Of a stretch of 64,000 nt of DNA, positions 54,032-63,134 are shown in pieces. The position numbers were made by a program, and so were the translations under genes. The stretch's first letter is position 1, and each line of letters begins with the position of its first letter. The notes below the pieces were generated by a model, which did no database searches, was not told where the DNA came from, and saw only the letters and a list, made by a program, of their open reading frames with translations. The DNA is from Candidatus Omnitrophota bacterium (GTDB lineage: Bacteria; Ratteibacteria; UBA8468; B48-G9; JAFGKM01). The stretch is taken from NCBI GenBank assembly GCA_023819375.1, contig JAMWDI010000001.1:124001-188000 (forward strand), in the 5' to 3' direction.

Positions 54032-55113
54032 TTTATTTGAATGTCAGGTCTCAAAATTTCTTCACCATTCACTTCAATTTTTAATAATGGCCAGTTTTTA
54101 TCTTCCGTAATTATTAGTGGTTTTTCTTCTGTTGTAATTATAGTATCTTCTGATTTTGTCCCTGTTATTGAAGGATTCCAAGCATATGCTTGATTTTCTT
54201 TGACTAAAAATTCACTTTTTTCTGTTGCTCTAAAATATCTTGTTAAATAACCAGTAGGTCCACCTTGGTGATGTTTTTTCCATTCATTTCCAAAACCTTC
54301 TTTCTCATACGCTTTTATACCTTCTTTAAAAACTTCTCCAATAGTTTTTCCTCTTCTTGTTGAATTGATAAATATAGCATCAATTTTACAAACAGAAAGA
54401 TGTCTTTTTCTCAATTCATTTGGTAAATCGCCAAAATAAACAAAACGAGTTAAAGATACTATTAAACCTTTTCTCCTTCCACAGAGAACAATCATAACAT
54501 GTTTTCTTATTTTATTTTCTGTTGGAATTGGATGTCTAAATCTTTCAATTCTTTCGTCGCCAGCAATTAAAATAACAATAGGGACAATATTTTTATACCA
54601 TAATTTTTCACTTAATTTTCCTGCTATTTCAATTTCTTTTTCTCCCTGTTTTATTTCTTTACACACTTCTGTCACAACTTCACTTGCATCTCTTCCTAAT
54701 TTTTTATATCTTTCTAATTCTTCAGGCAAAAGCGGATAGTGCAATTTTTCTAAATTTATCTGCACATAATCAGGGATGAATACGTCGGAACCAATTTTTC
54801 CTGAAATAATTTTTTTAATTTTCTCATCAAAATTTTCACCAAACCAGTTTTCCACGATTGGTTCAAATCCATAATCACCCAACTCTTCTTCATTAATCCT
54901 TGGATGTTCAATGTTGTTTGTAATATAATAGATTTTTTCTTTGGTAATGAGTAACTTACAAACTCCAATTTCTGTATGAAGTCCAACATAATTAATTTTT
55001 CCACCAGTAAACCAGGCAAAATTACTTACTTTATTTATCAAAACACCTTTAATCTTCTCTCTTTCCATCAATTCCAAAATTCTTGACCATTTAATTTTTA
55101 TTTCATTTTCCAT
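54028..55113 (-). CDS. M24-fold protein lacking metal ligands (creatinase-like)
   Basis: 361 residues with the pita-bread fold of Xaa-Pro peptidases and creatinase. An N-terminal domain leads to a C-terminal domain with the HHQGGPTGYLTR His segment (about 280). The two Asp of the canonical dinuclear site are absent: the region reads CGRRKGLIVSLTRFVYFG, where peptidases have Asp in both positions. The later Glu is retained only in SEDTI; the first reads NPSI. Creatinase likewise lacks metal, so this may be a C-N hydrolase. A GATAAT 8 nt before the ATG suggests a leaderless message. Confidence 0.82.
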   Translation of the reverse strand: MENEIKIKWSRILELMEREKIKGVLINKVSNFAWFTGGKINYVGLHTEIGVCKLLITKEKIYYITNNIEHPRINEEELGDYGFEPIVENWFGENFDEKIKKIISGKIGSDVFIPDYVQINLEKLHYPLLPEELERYKKLGRDASEVVTEVCKEIKQGEKEIEIAGKLSEKLWYKNIVPIVILIAGDERIERFRHPIPTENKIRKHVMIVLCGRRKGLIVSLTRFVYFGDLPNELRKRHLSVCKIDAIFINSTRRGKTIGEVFKEGIKAYEKEGFGNEWKKHHQGGPTGYLTRYFRATEKSEFLVKENQAYAWNPSITGTKSEDTIITTEEKPLIITEDKNWPLLKIEVNGEEILRPDIQIK

Positions 55114-55121
55114 ATATTAAA

Positions 55122-55150
55122 ATTATCTCTTATATTGAATTTTTTTGCAA
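55122..55150 (-). promoter_or_regulatory. Promoter of the M24-fold gene
   Basis: On the minus strand TTGCAA (55150 to 55145), a 17-nt spacer and GATAAT (55127 to 55122), with the ATG at 55113 only 8 nt beyond the -10 box. It overlaps the divergent promoter of the URO-D gene. Confidence 0.55.
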
Positions 55151-55163
55151 AATAATTTATAAT
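55135..55163 (+). promoter_or_regulatory. Promoter of the URO-D family gene at 55.2 kb
   Basis: TTGAAT (55135-55140), a 17-nt spacer and TATAAT (55158-55163), with the ATG at 55173 only 9 nt beyond the -10 box and no Shine-Dalgarno sequence. It interleaves with the divergent M24 promoter. Confidence 0.65.
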
Positions 55164-55172
55164 AAAAACCTT

Positions 55173-56336
55173 ATGAATGGAAAAGAAAGAGTTTTAAATG
55201 CGTTCAACCATAAAGAAAGTGATTACGTTCCTATTGGAGACCAATTGATTGTCTCAAAAGTTGCATCTGAAATTTTAGGGAGATATGCTTATACCGGTGG
55301 GGGAGAATTTTCAAAAGATACAATAGAACTGCTATATAAAGGAGAAAGGGATTTTCTTGTTGAAAGATATGTAGAGGATACAGTTGAAATTCACGAAAAA
55401 TTAGGGCTTGATTTTATTAGAGTTGGGCTTGTCCCTTCAAAAAATTATTCAAAAGATGAACTTCCTAAAAAAATTGATGAAAATACATATCTTTTTGAAG
55501 ATAAAGAAATTAATAAATGGTCAATATATAAATTTTCTCCAGAATCCGGCCAATTCTTTTGTGTTTCTTCATCTCTTGATAAAAATGGCTTTGAAGAAAT
55601 AGAAAAAGAAATTGAAATTTTAGAAAAAAAATTAGGAGAAGAGATTAAATTTGAAGATAAAAGTATTTTTGAAGGCTGGGATAAAATAGTTGAAAGAGTT
55701 AAAGGGAAAATGGCAATTGCTTTTTCAGTTGGAATTTCAATTCCGATTAAACCAATTTATCTTGAATGTCTTATTTTAAAACCGGACTGGATAGAAATTT
55801 ATCTTGATTATCATACAAAATGGGCAATTGAATTTATAAAAGAAAGTAAAAAACATGGAGCAGATTTTATCCTCGGTGGTGGAGATCTTGCAGATAAAAA
55901 TGGTCCAATTTACAGTCCTGAAATTTTTAGAAAATTCTTAATGCCAAGATATAAAAAAATATTGGAAGTCTGTCATAATCTGGGACTTTATTATGTATTC
56001 AGAAGTGATGGCAACACAAGACCTTTATGGGATATCTGGTTTTTAGAAATTTGTTTTGATGGTTATGGAGAAATTGATAAATCTGCTGGAATTGAATTGA
56101 AGGAACTTAAAGAAAAATATGGAGAAAAAATAACACTCCTTGGAAATATTGATTGTTCAAAGACACTTATTTATGGAACTAAACAAGAAATATATAAAGA
56201 AGTAGAACAATGCATCAGAGATGCAGCAAAAGGCGGTGGATATATTTTAACCTCTTCTAATAGTATTCACTATAATGTACCTGCAAAAAATTTAATTTAT
56301 ATGATTGAAGCAGGAAGAAAATTTGGTAAATATTAA
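55173..56336 (+). CDS. Uroporphyrinogen-decarboxylase-family protein (MtaA/CmuA-like)
   Basis: 387 residues with the URO-D fold. The start NGKERVLNAFNHKESDYVPIGD is typical of the corrinoid methyltransferase branch (MtaA, CmuA) rather than HemE. A GGGDLADKNGPIYSPEIFRKFL segment near residue 232 and the LLGNIDCSKTL region near 325 match this branch. No heme genes are nearby. A corrinoid protein partner is not seen. It ends 2 bp before leuB on the other strand. Confidence 0.85.
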   Translation: MNGKERVLNAFNHKESDYVPIGDQLIVSKVASEILGRYAYTGGGEFSKDTIELLYKGERDFLVERYVEDTVEIHEKLGLDFIRVGLVPSKNYSKDELPKKIDENTYLFEDKEINKWSIYKFSPESGQFFCVSSSLDKNGFEEIEKEIEILEKKLGEEIKFEDKSIFEGWDKIVERVKGKMAIAFSVGISIPIKPIYLECLILKPDWIEIYLDYHTKWAIEFIKESKKHGADFILGGGDLADKNGPIYSPEIFRKFLMPRYKKILEVCHNLGLYYVFRSDGNTRPLWDIWFLEICFDGYGEIDKSAGIELKELKEKYGEKITLLGNIDCSKTLIYGTKQEIYKEVEQCIRDAAKGGGYILTSSNSIHYNVPAKNLIYMIEAGRKFGKY

Positions 56337-56338
56337 AA

Positions 56339-57415
56339 TTATTCCTTTATTTCCTTAACAAATTTGGCTATTAAATCTCCTACTTCACTCGTTGTTAAAC
56401 CCATTTTTCCTGCTTCAAGTGATTTTATATAACCCTCAGATAATGCTTTAATAATTGCCTTTTCTATTATTTTTGCTCCTTTCATTTCACCAAGTTGCTC
56501 AAGCATCATACTTCCTGCTAAGATTGTTGCTAAAGGACAAGCAATATTTTTACCAGCATATTTTGGAGCAGACCCATGAATTGGTTCAAACATACTTACA
56601 CCTTCTGGATTTATATTTCCTCCTGCAGCAATTCCAAGGCCTCCTTGCGTTATAGCACCAAGATCTGTAATTATATCTCCAAACATATTATTTGTAACTA
56701 TAACATCAAACCATTCTGGATTCTTAACCATCCACATACATATAGCATCAACGAAAGCAAAATCAAGTTTAATATCAGAAAAATCTTTTGAAACTTCATT
56801 TGCTGTTCTTCTCCATAAATCACCCTCATATGTCAAAACATTCGCCTTATCAACGACTGTTAAAGTTTTCTTTTTATTTCTTTTTCTTGAAAGTTCAAAA
56901 GCAAATCTGATACATCTTTCTACCCCTTTTCTTGTATTGATTGACAATTGTATTGCTATTTCATCTTTTGTCCCTTTCTTAAAATTACCACCAATTCCAC
57001 AATATAAACCTTCTGTATTTTCTCTAACTACAACGTAATCAATATCTTCTGGGGTTTTATTCTTCAAGGGACAATCAACTCCAGGGAAAAGTTTTACAGG
57101 TCTTAAATTTATATATTGATCAAGTTCAAATCTTATTTTAAGTAGTATCCCTTTTTCCAAAATACCTGGTGGAACATCAGGATGCCCAACTGCTCCAAGA
57201 TAAATCGCATCAAGTTTTTTAAATTCTTCAATTGCACTTTCCGGTAGTGTTTCACCAGTTTTGAGATATCTTTCACCCCCAAAATCATAATATATCCATT
57301 CAATCTTAAAATCACATACTTCACTTACACTATCAATCACTTTAACTCCTTCTCTTATTATTTCAGGACCTATGCCATCTCCCCCTATAACACCTATTTT
57401 ATAGTTTTTCTTCAT
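56339..57415 (-). CDS. leuB: 3-isopropylmalate dehydrogenase (archaeal/HICDH-like type)
   Basis: 358 residues. GDGIGPEI (about 11-18) opens the isocitrate/isopropylmalate dehydrogenase fold; VRENTEGLYCGIGG (about 130-143) and NMFGDIITDLGAITQGGLG near 253 are present. The ENTEG block is found in archaeal LeuB, homoisocitrate and tartrate/malate dehydrogenases, while standard bacterial LeuB has ELTGG. Position at the end of a leuA-C-D operon makes IPMDH most likely. Its start overlaps the enolase-superfamily gene by 4 bp. Confidence 0.87.
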   Translation of the reverse strand: MKKNYKIGVIGGDGIGPEIIREGVKVIDSVSEVCDFKIEWIYYDFGGERYLKTGETLPESAIEEFKKLDAIYLGAVGHPDVPPGILEKGILLKIRFELDQYINLRPVKLFPGVDCPLKNKTPEDIDYVVVRENTEGLYCGIGGNFKKGTKDEIAIQLSINTRKGVERCIRFAFELSRKRNKKKTLTVVDKANVLTYEGDLWRRTANEVSKDFSDIKLDFAFVDAICMWMVKNPEWFDVIVTNNMFGDIITDLGAITQGGLGIAAGGNINPEGVSMFEPIHGSAPKYAGKNIACPLATILAGSMMLEQLGEMKGAKIIEKAIIKALSEGYIKSLEAGKMGLTTSEVGDLIAKFVKEIKE

Positions 57416-58713
57416 AACTTTACTCCTTTTTGAATAAATATTTTTTTATAATGCTCTGAAGTTTCAAATATTCCTCCACTAACTTTAAAAAATTCCTCGT
57501 TCAAATTAAAAATCCCATTTTCAGGCAAAACCCATTTTTTACCATAAAAGGGATGATACTCCAAAAGTTTCTCCCAATTTTTATAATATTGAAATCCATT
57601 TGATTCAACTATAGGAATTTTTAACTCTGGTAAAGTTTTAATTCCTGAAGAGAAAATTTTATTCCATTCAACAAGTACAGGTATAACTGTTAAATCTGCA
57701 CAAAAATAATCCATATTCCTCTTTTCTGCTTCATTTATTATCTTTAAAGTCATACTCAATGTTTTTGCAATCGGTTTAAGAGCCACTCCTTTATAACCCA
57801 TTTGACTTCTTTTTATAACATCTTTATCTGTATGAGCACTTTCATCCGCAACAATTCTCACAGGAATATCACTTATATCTATTTCCATGTTTTCTGGGAA
57901 TGGTTCCTCTATAACAATTACCTGTTCAAGTGCCTTTATTTTATCTAAAAAATCAATTAATCTCATCAATCTATCTTTACTATCATATCTTCCATTTGCG
58001 TCAAAATAATACGGAATTTTACCATTTTTTGTAAAAGAGATTGTATAATTTTTAAATTTTTCATGTATCGTTCTAATTCTTTCTTTATCCCAATTTAACA
58101 TTTTTTCTCTATCCCCATCATTTGCAGGATCTGAACCAATTTTAATTTTTAAAACAAAAAAACCTTCATTTATCATCTTTTCTATTTCTTCAAGTGAAAT
58201 AGCATATGATATTAAAGGAACACAGGCGATTTTTTGATGTCTATATTTAAATGGATATTTATATTTTTCCGGTATCATATCAAAAAAATTATTTATTTTT
58301 TTCTCTTTTGCATATAAAATCCACAAAGCATTATCAACAGGAACAAGAGAATTTAAAGTAAAAGTCTCTCTTAAATCATTTCTTCCTGTTATTTTTTTTG
58401 CATATTTATGAACCTCTTTAAAAATATAATCAAAAATTTCAACAGGATTTTCAATTTCTATATCTTTTAAAATTTTTAATGCATACTGTGTAGTAGAAAA
58501 CATCAAAGCATTTCCTCCTTCTTCACTATTTTCAGAAAAAACATTACTATCTGCCCATAAAACACTTTGAGTTCCAAGACCAATTGAATAATTATTTTCA
58601 CTCTCCAAATAAACTATACTTTGCCATGCACCTGTTAGAAACTTCCCTTTAAATCCAAGTGGCTTTTTAAACTCTTCAATCTCAAAACTTAAATCAGTAT
58701 TTTGGATTTTCAT
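57412..58713 (-). CDS. Enolase-superfamily protein inserted in the leucine operon
   Basis: 433 residues. Catalytic and metal residues visible are Lys189 and Lys191 in a KxK (LKIKIG), Asp238 in DANGRY, Glu269 in IEEP, Asp290 in ADES and Lys313 in ALKP. The two-sided Lys set matches the muconate-lactonising/dipeptide-epimerase subgroup, which abstracts the alpha proton of carboxylates. The substrate is unknown. It overlaps leuD by 20 bp and leuB by 4 bp, so it is made together with them; such a gene is not part of leucine synthesis. Confidence 0.82.
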   Translation of the reverse strand: MKIQNTDLSFEIEEFKKPLGFKGKFLTGAWQSIVYLESENNYSIGLGTQSVLWADSNVFSENSEEGGNALMFSTTQYALKILKDIEIENPVEIFDYIFKEVHKYAKKITGRNDLRETFTLNSLVPVDNALWILYAKEKKINNFFDMIPEKYKYPFKYRHQKIACVPLISYAISLEEIEKMINEGFFVLKIKIGSDPANDGDREKMLNWDKERIRTIHEKFKNYTISFTKNGKIPYYFDANGRYDSKDRLMRLIDFLDKIKALEQVIVIEEPFPENMEIDISDIPVRIVADESAHTDKDVIKRSQMGYKGVALKPIAKTLSMTLKIINEAEKRNMDYFCADLTVIPVLVEWNKIFSSGIKTLPELKIPIVESNGFQYYKNWEKLLEYHPFYGKKWVLPENGIFNLNEEFFKVSGGIFETSEHYKKIFIQKGVKL

Positions 58714-59212
58714 TTTTTTCTATTTCTTTTACATATTTTTCAGCAATTTTCATAAGTCCACCACTTTCTATTATCTTTTCTAAAAATTCAGGATATCTGT
58801 TAAATTTATAGATTTTACCATTTCTCATATTTTTAACATGACCTACACTAAAATCAACTTCCAGTATATCCCCTTCTTCTATTTCGTCTACTTCTTTTAG
58901 TTCTATCAAAGGTAATCCAATGTTTATAGAATTCCTGAAAAAAATTCTTGCAAAACTTTTAGCAATTACAACTGAAATTCCACTCCCTTTAATTGAAATA
59001 GGAGCATGTTCTCTGCTACTACCACATCCAAAATTTTCACCTGCAACGATTATATCTCCTTTTTTAACTTTTTTTGCAAAATCAGGCCTGATTGTTTCAA
59101 AGCAATGCAAAGATAATTCTTTTTCGTCGGTTGTATTTAAATATCGTGCAGAAATTATATCATCTGTATTTATGTGATCTCCAAATTTCCAGACAGTCCC
59201 TTTTATTTTCAT
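58694..59212 (-). CDS. leuD: 3-isopropylmalate dehydratase small subunit
   Basis: 172 residues of the short (archaeal/Thermotoga-like) type. [16 protein letters not shown] (about 10-25), [14 protein letters not shown] (about 58-71) and [17 protein letters not shown] (about 86-102) are the swivelling-domain motifs. Together with LeuC it isomerises isopropylmalate. Its 3' end overlaps the enolase-family gene by 20 bp. Confidence 0.94.
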   Translation of the reverse strand: MKIKGTVWKFGDHINTDDIISARYLNTTDEKELSLHCFETIRPDFAKKVKKGDIIVAGENFGCGSSREHAPISIKGSGISVVIAKSFARIFFRNSINIGLPLIELKEVDEIEEGDILEVDFSVGHVKNMRNGKIYKFNRYPEFLEKIIESGGLMKIAEKYVKEIEKNENPKY

Positions 59213-59230
59213 TTTTTTTCCTTTTTTTAA

Positions 59231-60247
59231 TCAACACCACATTTTACAATATTTTTGCATTGATTTTATAACCTGCCCTATATTTTCAATTGGGGTTCCT
59301 GGATAAGCACCAAAAATAAGTAAAAGCCCCCCATTTTTGCTTCCGAGTTTTTTAATACAATTCTTTATATGTTTGTCGATATCTTCCAATTTTCCAAAAA
59401 TTGTTATTTTCTGTCTATCTATATCAAGTGAAATTGTAATGATCCCTTTTGCAAACTTTTCCAAATTATCAAGACCATTCACAAGATCCTGCGGATTTAA
59501 AATTGTTACTCCTGTTTCAATTAAATCTGGAATAATGTCAACAATATATCCATCAGTATGTAAATAAACCTCTACATTTTTTCTTCTACATATTGTAAAA
59601 ATTTCCTTATAAGATGGTTTTATTAATTCCCTCCATTTTACAGGATTTATTGGCAAAGAATTTTGATGTCCAAGATCATCACCAAAACTTATCACATCTG
59701 GTTCAAGTTCAACATACTTTTTTATAATTATTTTCCAATATTCAGTTAAAATCTCTATCAAGTTTTTTAGTCTCGGCTCATTTAAAGCAACATCTATCAT
59801 AAAATTTTCAAATCCTCTCAAATATATGAGCCGAAGGTAAAAAAAGCCGTGATCAACACCAAGAAAAACAGTTCCTCCTTCTTTTTTTATTTTTTTCACA
59901 TATTCTTTCAACTCATCCCAATTTTTATATTTTAAAGGGTCTGGAGGATTAAAATATTTTAAATTTTCCCAATCAGAAAGTGGATGCTTAACAACTTGTC
60001 CATCAAGATAATCCCCAGGATAATGCCATAAACAACCCCATTCATCCTCTTTAAAATTTTCTTTTTCTCTTTCAGGTATTTTACTTATTCCAATATTTAC
60101 ATCAACACATTCTTTTTTTAAATTTTCAAAATATTCTTCATTTTCATCCCATACTTTTCCATTTATACTTACTGTACATGGGACAAAACCATTTCCTTCT
60201 CTTTTTATAATTTTTAAAAATACCTCCCTTTTTTCCCAATCTTTCAT
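59231..60247 (-). CDS. Uroporphyrinogen-decarboxylase-family protein inside the leucine operon
   Basis: 338 residues of the URO-D fold (MtaA-like branch): DVISFGDDLGHQNSLPINPVKWRELIKP near residue 183 and VYLHTDGYIVDIIPDLIETGVTILNPQD near 224 match it. It is a different paralog from the gene at 55.2 kb and shares few residues beyond the fold. The function is unknown; methyl transfer to a thiol or corrinoid is one possibility. It sits between leuC and leuD, overlapping leuC by 4 bp. Confidence 0.83.
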   Translation of the reverse strand: MKDWEKREVFLKIIKREGNGFVPCTVSINGKVWDENEEYFENLKKECVDVNIGISKIPEREKENFKEDEWGCLWHYPGDYLDGQVVKHPLSDWENLKYFNPPDPLKYKNWDELKEYVKKIKKEGGTVFLGVDHGFFYLRLIYLRGFENFMIDVALNEPRLKNLIEILTEYWKIIIKKYVELEPDVISFGDDLGHQNSLPINPVKWRELIKPSYKEIFTICRRKNVEVYLHTDGYIVDIIPDLIETGVTILNPQDLVNGLDNLEKFAKGIITISLDIDRQKITIFGKLEDIDKHIKNCIKKLGSKNGGLLLIFGAYPGTPIENIGQVIKSMQKYCKMWC

Positions 60248-61503
60248 ATTACCTCCTCAGGATGACAGATTTTACCTTTAATTGCACTTGCAATTGCAAC
60301 TTCTGGATTTGATAGATAAACATAACTTTCGGGATGACCCATCCTTCCTATAAAATTTCTATTTGTTGTTGCAATAGCAACCTCTCCTTTACTTAAAACT
60401 CCCATATGTCCTCCAAGGCATGGACCACAAGTTGGAGGACTAATGACACAACCTGCAGAAAGGAAGATTTCTATTAATCCTTCTTTTAATGCTTCTTGAT
60501 AAATTTTCTGTGTAGCAGGTATAATTATACATCTTACTTCTGGATGAATTTTCTTTCCTTTCAATATTTTCGCAGTTTTCCTTAAATCACTTATTCTTCC
60601 ATTTGTACAAGAACCTATTACAACCTGATCTATCTTTACATCTTTATATTCCCACACACTTTTTGAATTACTTGGCAAATGAGGAGAAGCAACTTGTGGA
60701 TCAATTTTATCTACGTTTATTTCTATTATTTTTTCATAATCATTTTCACTATCAGTTTTCAAATCCAATTTTATTTCAAATTTTGCATCAATCTCTTTTA
60801 AATAATTTTCTGTAATTCTATCAAATTTTATTATTCCGTTTTTAGCACCACCTTCAATTGCCATATTACACATGGTAAATCTATCATCCATAGGTAAATT
60901 TTCAATAACAGGACCTGTAAATTCCATACTTTTATAATTTGCACCATTCACTCCTATTTTTCCAATTGTATAAAGAATTAAGTCTTTTCCTCCAACAAAT
61001 TCTTTTAATCTTCCATAATAATAAAATTTTATTGTCTCAGGAACTTTAAACCACAACTTCCCTGTTATCATAGCATACGCAACATCGGTACTCCCAACCC
61101 CTGTAGAAAAACTACAAACTGCACCATAAGTACATGTATGACTATCTGCTCCTATAATCAGCTGTCCTGGCAATGTTAATCCTTCTTCAGGTAAAAGAAC
61201 ATGTTCTATTCCAGCCCTTCCAATTTCATAAAATCTTACTCCATACTTTTTTGAAAATTCTCTTAATTTTTTTACAAGTTCTGCACTTTTAATATCTTTA
61301 CAAGGGGTAAAATGATCAGGGACAAGTACAATTTTTTTTGGGTCAAACACCTTTTTTGCCCCAATTTTTTCAAATTCTTCAATAGCAAGAGGACCTGTTA
61401 TATCATTTGCTAAAATTAAATCTACATTACATTCAATAAAATCACCTGGTAAAACTTCCTTTTTATCAGAATGGAAAGCAAGAATTTTCTGCGAAATTGT
61501 CAT
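60244..61503 (-). CDS. leuC: 3-isopropylmalate dehydratase large subunit
   Basis: 419 residues, the short single-domain LeuC type. GADSHTCTYGAVCSFSTGVGSTDVA (about 118-142) and VIGSCTNGRISDL (about 297-309) are aconitase-family motifs; Cys residues in GSCTNG and in SPPTCGPCLGG ligate the 4Fe-4S cluster. It follows leuA by 1 bp and is translationally coupled to the URO-D gene. Confidence 0.95.
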   Translation of the reverse strand: MTISQKILAFHSDKKEVLPGDFIECNVDLILANDITGPLAIEEFEKIGAKKVFDPKKIVLVPDHFTPCKDIKSAELVKKLREFSKKYGVRFYEIGRAGIEHVLLPEEGLTLPGQLIIGADSHTCTYGAVCSFSTGVGSTDVAYAMITGKLWFKVPETIKFYYYGRLKEFVGGKDLILYTIGKIGVNGANYKSMEFTGPVIENLPMDDRFTMCNMAIEGGAKNGIIKFDRITENYLKEIDAKFEIKLDLKTDSENDYEKIIEINVDKIDPQVASPHLPSNSKSVWEYKDVKIDQVVIGSCTNGRISDLRKTAKILKGKKIHPEVRCIIIPATQKIYQEALKEGLIEIFLSAGCVISPPTCGPCLGGHMGVLSKGEVAIATTNRNFIGRMGHPESYVYLSNPEVAIASAIKGKICHPEEVI

Positions 61504-61504
61504 T

Positions 61505-63034
61505 TTAAGTCCCTTTTATTTTTTTCTTTTCTATATTACTCCTTAAGAGATAAAAATTTATTGCATTCAAGTAGGCTTTTCCACTTGCTTCAATAATATC
61601 TGTGCTCACTCCCTTACCATAAACCCTCTCCCCATCTATTTCAATACAAACTGTTACTTCTCCCTGTGCATCTTTTCCCCCTGTGATTGCTGTAATTTTA
61701 TACTCTTTTAAAATAGGGGAAAGTTTAGTTATCCTATCAATTGCTTTATAAAGAGCATCAACTGGGCCATCTCCTCTTGAAGCATCTTCAATAATTTTAT
61801 TACCTTTTTTTAATCTAACAGTCGCAGAAGGAATTGTTGAAGAACCAGAAATTATATGAAAATATTCAAGTGTATAAACTGGATTAACAGAAATTATTTC
61901 TTCTTCTGCAAGTGCTATTAAATCAACATCGTGAATTTCTTTTTTCTTTTCTGCAAGATTTTTAAATTTTTCAAAAAATTTCTCAAATTTATCTTCTTCA
62001 AACTCAAAGCCAAGTATTTTTAATCTTTCTCTTAAGGCATGTCTTCCTGAATGTTTGCCAAGAACAAGTTCACTTTTTGGAATTCCTATCATTTTAGGAT
62101 CTATAATTTCATAAGTTAATCTATGTTTAAGAATACCATCTTGATGAATACCTGACTCGTGTTTAAAGGCATTTGCTCCAACTATTGCTTTATTTGGTTG
62201 AACAGGAATACCTGTTAAAGTTGAAACGAGTCTACTTGTTTTAAAAATTTCTTCTGTTTTAATATTTGTTTCAACCTTATAATAATCTTTTCTAACAACC
62301 AGATTCATAACAACTTCTTCAAGGGCAGCATTTCCTGCTCTTTCTCCTAATCCATTTATTGTGCATTCAACCTGTCTTGCTCCATTTAAGATGGCGCTTA
62401 AAGAATTACTAACAGCAAGTCCAAGATCATTATGACAATGTACACTTATAATTATTTCTTTTGGTAAATTTTCTCTTAAAAATTTAATCAATTTCCCAAA
62501 TTCTTCTGGAATTGCATAACCCACTGTATCTGGAATATTTATAGTTTTTGCTCCTTCTTCTGCTACTGCTTTACAAACTTCCAAAAGAAAATCTGGTTCT
62601 GTTCTTGAAGCATCCTCAGGAGAAAATTCTATATCTTCTATAAATTTTTTTGCATATCTAACTTTTTCTCTTGCTATTTTAAGTATTTCTTCTTTTGCTT
62701 TTTTCAATTTATATTTTCTATGAATCTCACTTGTTGCGAGAAAAAGATGCAATCTTGGTTTTTGGGCAGTTTCAAGTGCTTTGAGAGCAGAATTTATGTC
62801 TTCATCTTTACATCTTGCGAGAGCACAGACAACACAGTTTTTTACATTTTCTCCTATAATTCTCACTGCTTTTGCATCATCTGGGCTTGAAATTGGAAAA
62901 CCTGCTTCAATTATATCTACACCAAGTTTTTCAAGTTGTAAAGCAATCTTAAGTTTTTCATCACTTGTTAAACTTGCTCCTGGTGATTGTTCTCCATCCC
63001 TTAATGTTGTATCAAAAATTAAAACTCTTTCCAT
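61505..63034 (-). CDS. leuA: 2-isopropylmalate synthase
   Basis: 510 residues from the ATG at 63034 (GGGGA upstream); an open frame to 63211 only adds a non-conserved stretch. DTTLRDGEQSPGASL (about 6-20) binds the divalent metal; HCHNDLGLAVSN (about 203-214) completes the site. The C-terminal regulatory domain (GDGPVDALYKAI near 418) is present, so leucine feedback is likely. It starts the leu operon; a promoter lies at 63089 to 63061. Confidence 0.95.
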   Translation of the reverse strand: MERVLIFDTTLRDGEQSPGASLTSDEKLKIALQLEKLGVDIIEAGFPISSPDDAKAVRIIGENVKNCVVCALARCKDEDINSALKALETAQKPRLHLFLATSEIHRKYKLKKAKEEILKIAREKVRYAKKFIEDIEFSPEDASRTEPDFLLEVCKAVAEEGAKTINIPDTVGYAIPEEFGKLIKFLRENLPKEIIISVHCHNDLGLAVSNSLSAILNGARQVECTINGLGERAGNAALEEVVMNLVVRKDYYKVETNIKTEEIFKTSRLVSTLTGIPVQPNKAIVGANAFKHESGIHQDGILKHRLTYEIIDPKMIGIPKSELVLGKHSGRHALRERLKILGFEFEEDKFEKFFEKFKNLAEKKKEIHDVDLIALAEEEIISVNPVYTLEYFHIISGSSTIPSATVRLKKGNKIIEDASRGDGPVDALYKAIDRITKLSPILKEYKITAITGGKDAQGEVTVCIEIDGERVYGKGVSTDIIEASGKAYLNAINFYLLRSNIEKKKIKGT

Positions 63035-63060
63035 ATTCCCCTTTTTTCTTTTTTCCTTAA

Positions 63061-63089
63061 ATAATACCATAAAATTTGACATAGATAAA
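63061..63089 (-). promoter_or_regulatory. Candidate promoter of the leucine operon
   Basis: On the minus strand TTTATC (63089 to 63084), a 17-nt spacer and TATTAT (63066 to 63061), about 26 nt before the leuA ATG. A plus-strand TTGACA at 63076-63081 with TATAAA at 63098-63103 (16-nt spacer) serves the lipoprotein gene in the opposite direction. I saw no leader-peptide or leucine-codon attenuator. Confidence 0.5.
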
Positions 63090-63134
63090 GAAAAATGTAT
63101 AAAATCTTTTAAAAAGTATTGAAATATTGAAAAA

